From Candidatus Hydrogenedentota bacterium (lineage in GTDB: Bacteria; Hydrogenedentota; Hydrogenedentia; Hydrogenedentales; SLHB01), in contig JACQVH010000244.1 of the NCBI GenBank assembly GCA_016209895.1, positions 1-53,606 of the forward strand: a DNA stretch of 53,606 nucleotides, in the 5' to 3' direction. Under the pieces are notes generated by a model. It ran no database searches, was not told where the DNA came from, and worked only from the letters and a program-made list of their open reading frames with translations. The translations under genes and the position numbers were made by a program. This document shows positions 52,753 through 53,606 of this stretch, piece by piece; the stretch's first letter is position 1, and every line of letters begins with the position of its first letter.

Positions 52753-52869
52753 ATGGAAAAAGGGTTTGATTTTGGCGATTTCTTGGATCCGGGCAACATC
52801 CTGTTCTACATCTTCTTGCCCATCACGCTGCCAATCTACCTGATAATGTTGCTGATCGACTTGTTCTAA
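52753..52869 (+). CDS. Tiny membrane protein, 38 residues
   Basis: MEKGFDFGDFLDPGNILFYI then FLPITLPIYLIMLLIDLF: a short charged start with a DPGN turn and one long hydrophobic helix to the end. GGAGAG is eight bases before the ATG. A strong promoter (52625) and terminator (52892) bracket it, so it is a genuine transcription unit. An in-frame ATG at 52693 would give a 58-residue form with a charged extra N-terminus. No family is recognised; it is likely an inner-membrane micropeptide. Confidence 0.7.
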   Translation: MEKGFDFGDFLDPGNILFYIFLPITLPIYLIMLLIDLF

Positions 52870-52891
52870 GTCGCGGCAGGCAACCATAGGT

Positions 52892-52926
52892 AAAGGCGAG
52901 GCTGAACGGTCTCGCCTTTTGTTTTT
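52892..52926 (+). terminator. Intrinsic terminator of the tiny membrane protein
   Basis: AAAGGCGAG (52892-52900) pairs with CTCGCCTTT (52911-52919), then TGTTTTT. A textbook rho-independent terminator. Confidence 0.9.
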
Positions 52927-53013
52927 CCGGTTTGTACGAGACGGCGAGCGGCGTGCCGTCATTCGCAGCAAGAGTACATGATATAATTCGATTGCTGCGG
53001 AGATACTACCATC

Positions 53014-53606
53014 GTGTCGGAGGTGTCGCAGGACCGTGAGTCGAGAAGCGCTCCGCGGCGCGAGCGGCGGGGATCGCGCCGGCAGGAAATGGCCTGTCCA
53101 GTGCTCATGGCGCCGCTCCGAGGACCAGGATGGCCGGTAGTTGGGACGGTGCGGGACATCAGTTGTAGCGGCGCACGCATTCGCGCGACCCAGCCCGTAA
53201 TCCCTGGCACTGAATTGGACCTCGAGTTCCAGTTTTCCAAAGAGCCGGCGCAACAAGACGCATCGGTAATTCGAGGTCGCGCCGTCCGATTCGCCCGTGT
53301 GGGGGACCACGAGCACGAAATAAGCGTGGAATTCAAGGAAGGGCAGCGAACGAAACAGCGCATTATCCTTGATGCGATGAATTCGAGGCCAGACAACCAA
53401 ACCGACGAACGCTGGGTGGGAAGTCCCATACCGCAGCCTCAGCGGGCGATTTCATCGGCAACGAGTGCGGTGCAGCCGACTGTTGGGATTGGCGCGAGTC
53501 CACAGCGTTCGCGAAAACGCCAACTTGCTTGGGTCGGATTGCTCTGCGTCTTGCTGCTGATCCTCTCAATGCTGGCCGGGCCCCGTGTGGAAGACGCCGC
53601 TGGCCC
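53014..53606 (+). CDS. PilZ-domain protein with C-terminal membrane helix (3' truncated by window edge)
   Basis: The frame begins at GTG 53014 (another at 53023) and runs off the window after 197 codons. RRERRGSRRQE supplies the Arg-rich first PilZ motif and VRDISCSGARI the D-x-S-x-x-G second motif, so it probably binds cyclic di-GMP. The domain ends near residue 115; a linker rich in Pro, Gln and Ser follows, then a hydrophobic segment LAWVGLLCVLLLILSMLAG typical of one transmembrane helix. The remainder beyond the membrane is missing. PilZ proteins affect motility, polysaccharide or pilus activity. Confidence 0.85.
   Translation, partial: MSEVSQDRESRSAPRRERRGSRRQEMACPVLMAPLRGPGWPVVGTVRDISCSGARIRATQPVIPGTELDLEFQFSKEPAQQDASVIRGRAVRFARVGDHEHEISVEFKEGQRTKQRIILDAMNSRPDNQTDERWVGSPIPQPQRAISSATSAVQPTVGIGASPQRSRKRQLAWVGLLCVLLLILSMLAGPRVEDAAG

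Noticed and set aside
52480-53400. A 306-residue minus-strand frame across the micropeptide unit and PilZ gene
   Set aside because: The plus strand carries a PilZ motif, a consensus promoter and a terminator in the same DNA; the minus frame shows no motifs.

Overview
This 53.6 kb window looks like chromosome from a diderm, heterotrophic bacterium with high GC. An outer membrane FadL-type porin, an RND efflux pump with its adaptor, lipoproteins and dockerin or propeller exoproteins point to a Gram-negative envelope. Secreted sulfatases and glycosidases, pseudopilin-like proteins and dense intergenic short repeats resemble uncultured phyla such as Hydrogenedentota, Sumerlaeota or the PVC group. 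That placement is inference; no rRNA gene is present to settle it.

Layout, left to right. Bases 1-6074: the end of a CstA-type peptide/pyruvate transporter, a Tat-exported sulfatase and a secreted GH42-like beta-galactosidase. Bases 6092-10639: a retropepsin-like protease, a dicarboxylate/amino-acid:cation symporter, a B-box zinc protein overlapped by a DUF5989-like membrane peptide, surE and a VTT membrane protein. Bases 10722-14739: glmS, a repeat island, tRNA-His, hisS (broken by a frameshift) and tRNA-Lys. Bases 14759-20310: three secreted proteins of polysaccharide-utilisation type. Bases 20524-25231: an aldo/keto reductase, then purF, purC and a GH4 glycosidase on the minus strand. Bases 25552-29752: a TPR membrane protein, a secreted Asp-box propeller protein and a pseudopilin-like protein. 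Bases 29802-34641: an RND pump, its adaptor and a DUF2892 protein on the minus strand. Bases 34880-38957: a five-gene sugar cluster (WbpG-like amidotransferase, HisH2, HisF2, methyltransferase, SpsF-like cytidylyltransferase), probably for an acetamidino-type or nonulosonic surface sugar. Bases 38972-44179: small accessory genes, including a lipoprotein, a YtxJ-like bacilliredoxin, a 63-residue peptide with a graspetide-like core, a phosphoesterase, a PIN protein with a coupled partner, a secreted glycosidase-like protein and a DUF4926 protein. Bases 44222-47614: a giant Kelch/TSP3/beta-helix/dockerin exoprotein. Bases 47951-50571: L10 leader RNA, rplJ, rplL and a sigma-54 activator. Bases 50570-53606: hicB with a decayed hicA, a FadL-type porin, a very small membrane protein in its own transcription unit and the start of a PilZ protein.

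The most interesting items are: (1) a 63-residue peptide at 40164-40355 ending in TTLAIGEE, the core motif of plesiocin-type graspetides, with no ATP-grasp ligase nearby; (2) a tRNA-His that encodes no G-1 and has A73, lying just upstream of a HisRS whose motif 2 loop resembles the divergent alphaproteobacterial type; (3) a 9-bp tandem array GACnnGTCn at three separate gene boundaries; (4) a 38-residue membrane protein with a near-consensus promoter and a strong terminator.

Intergenic regions carry several unrelated families of short repeat. In at least two places a reading frame appears to have grown into one of these repeats (the C-terminus of hisS and the N-terminus of the sugar-cluster methyltransferase).
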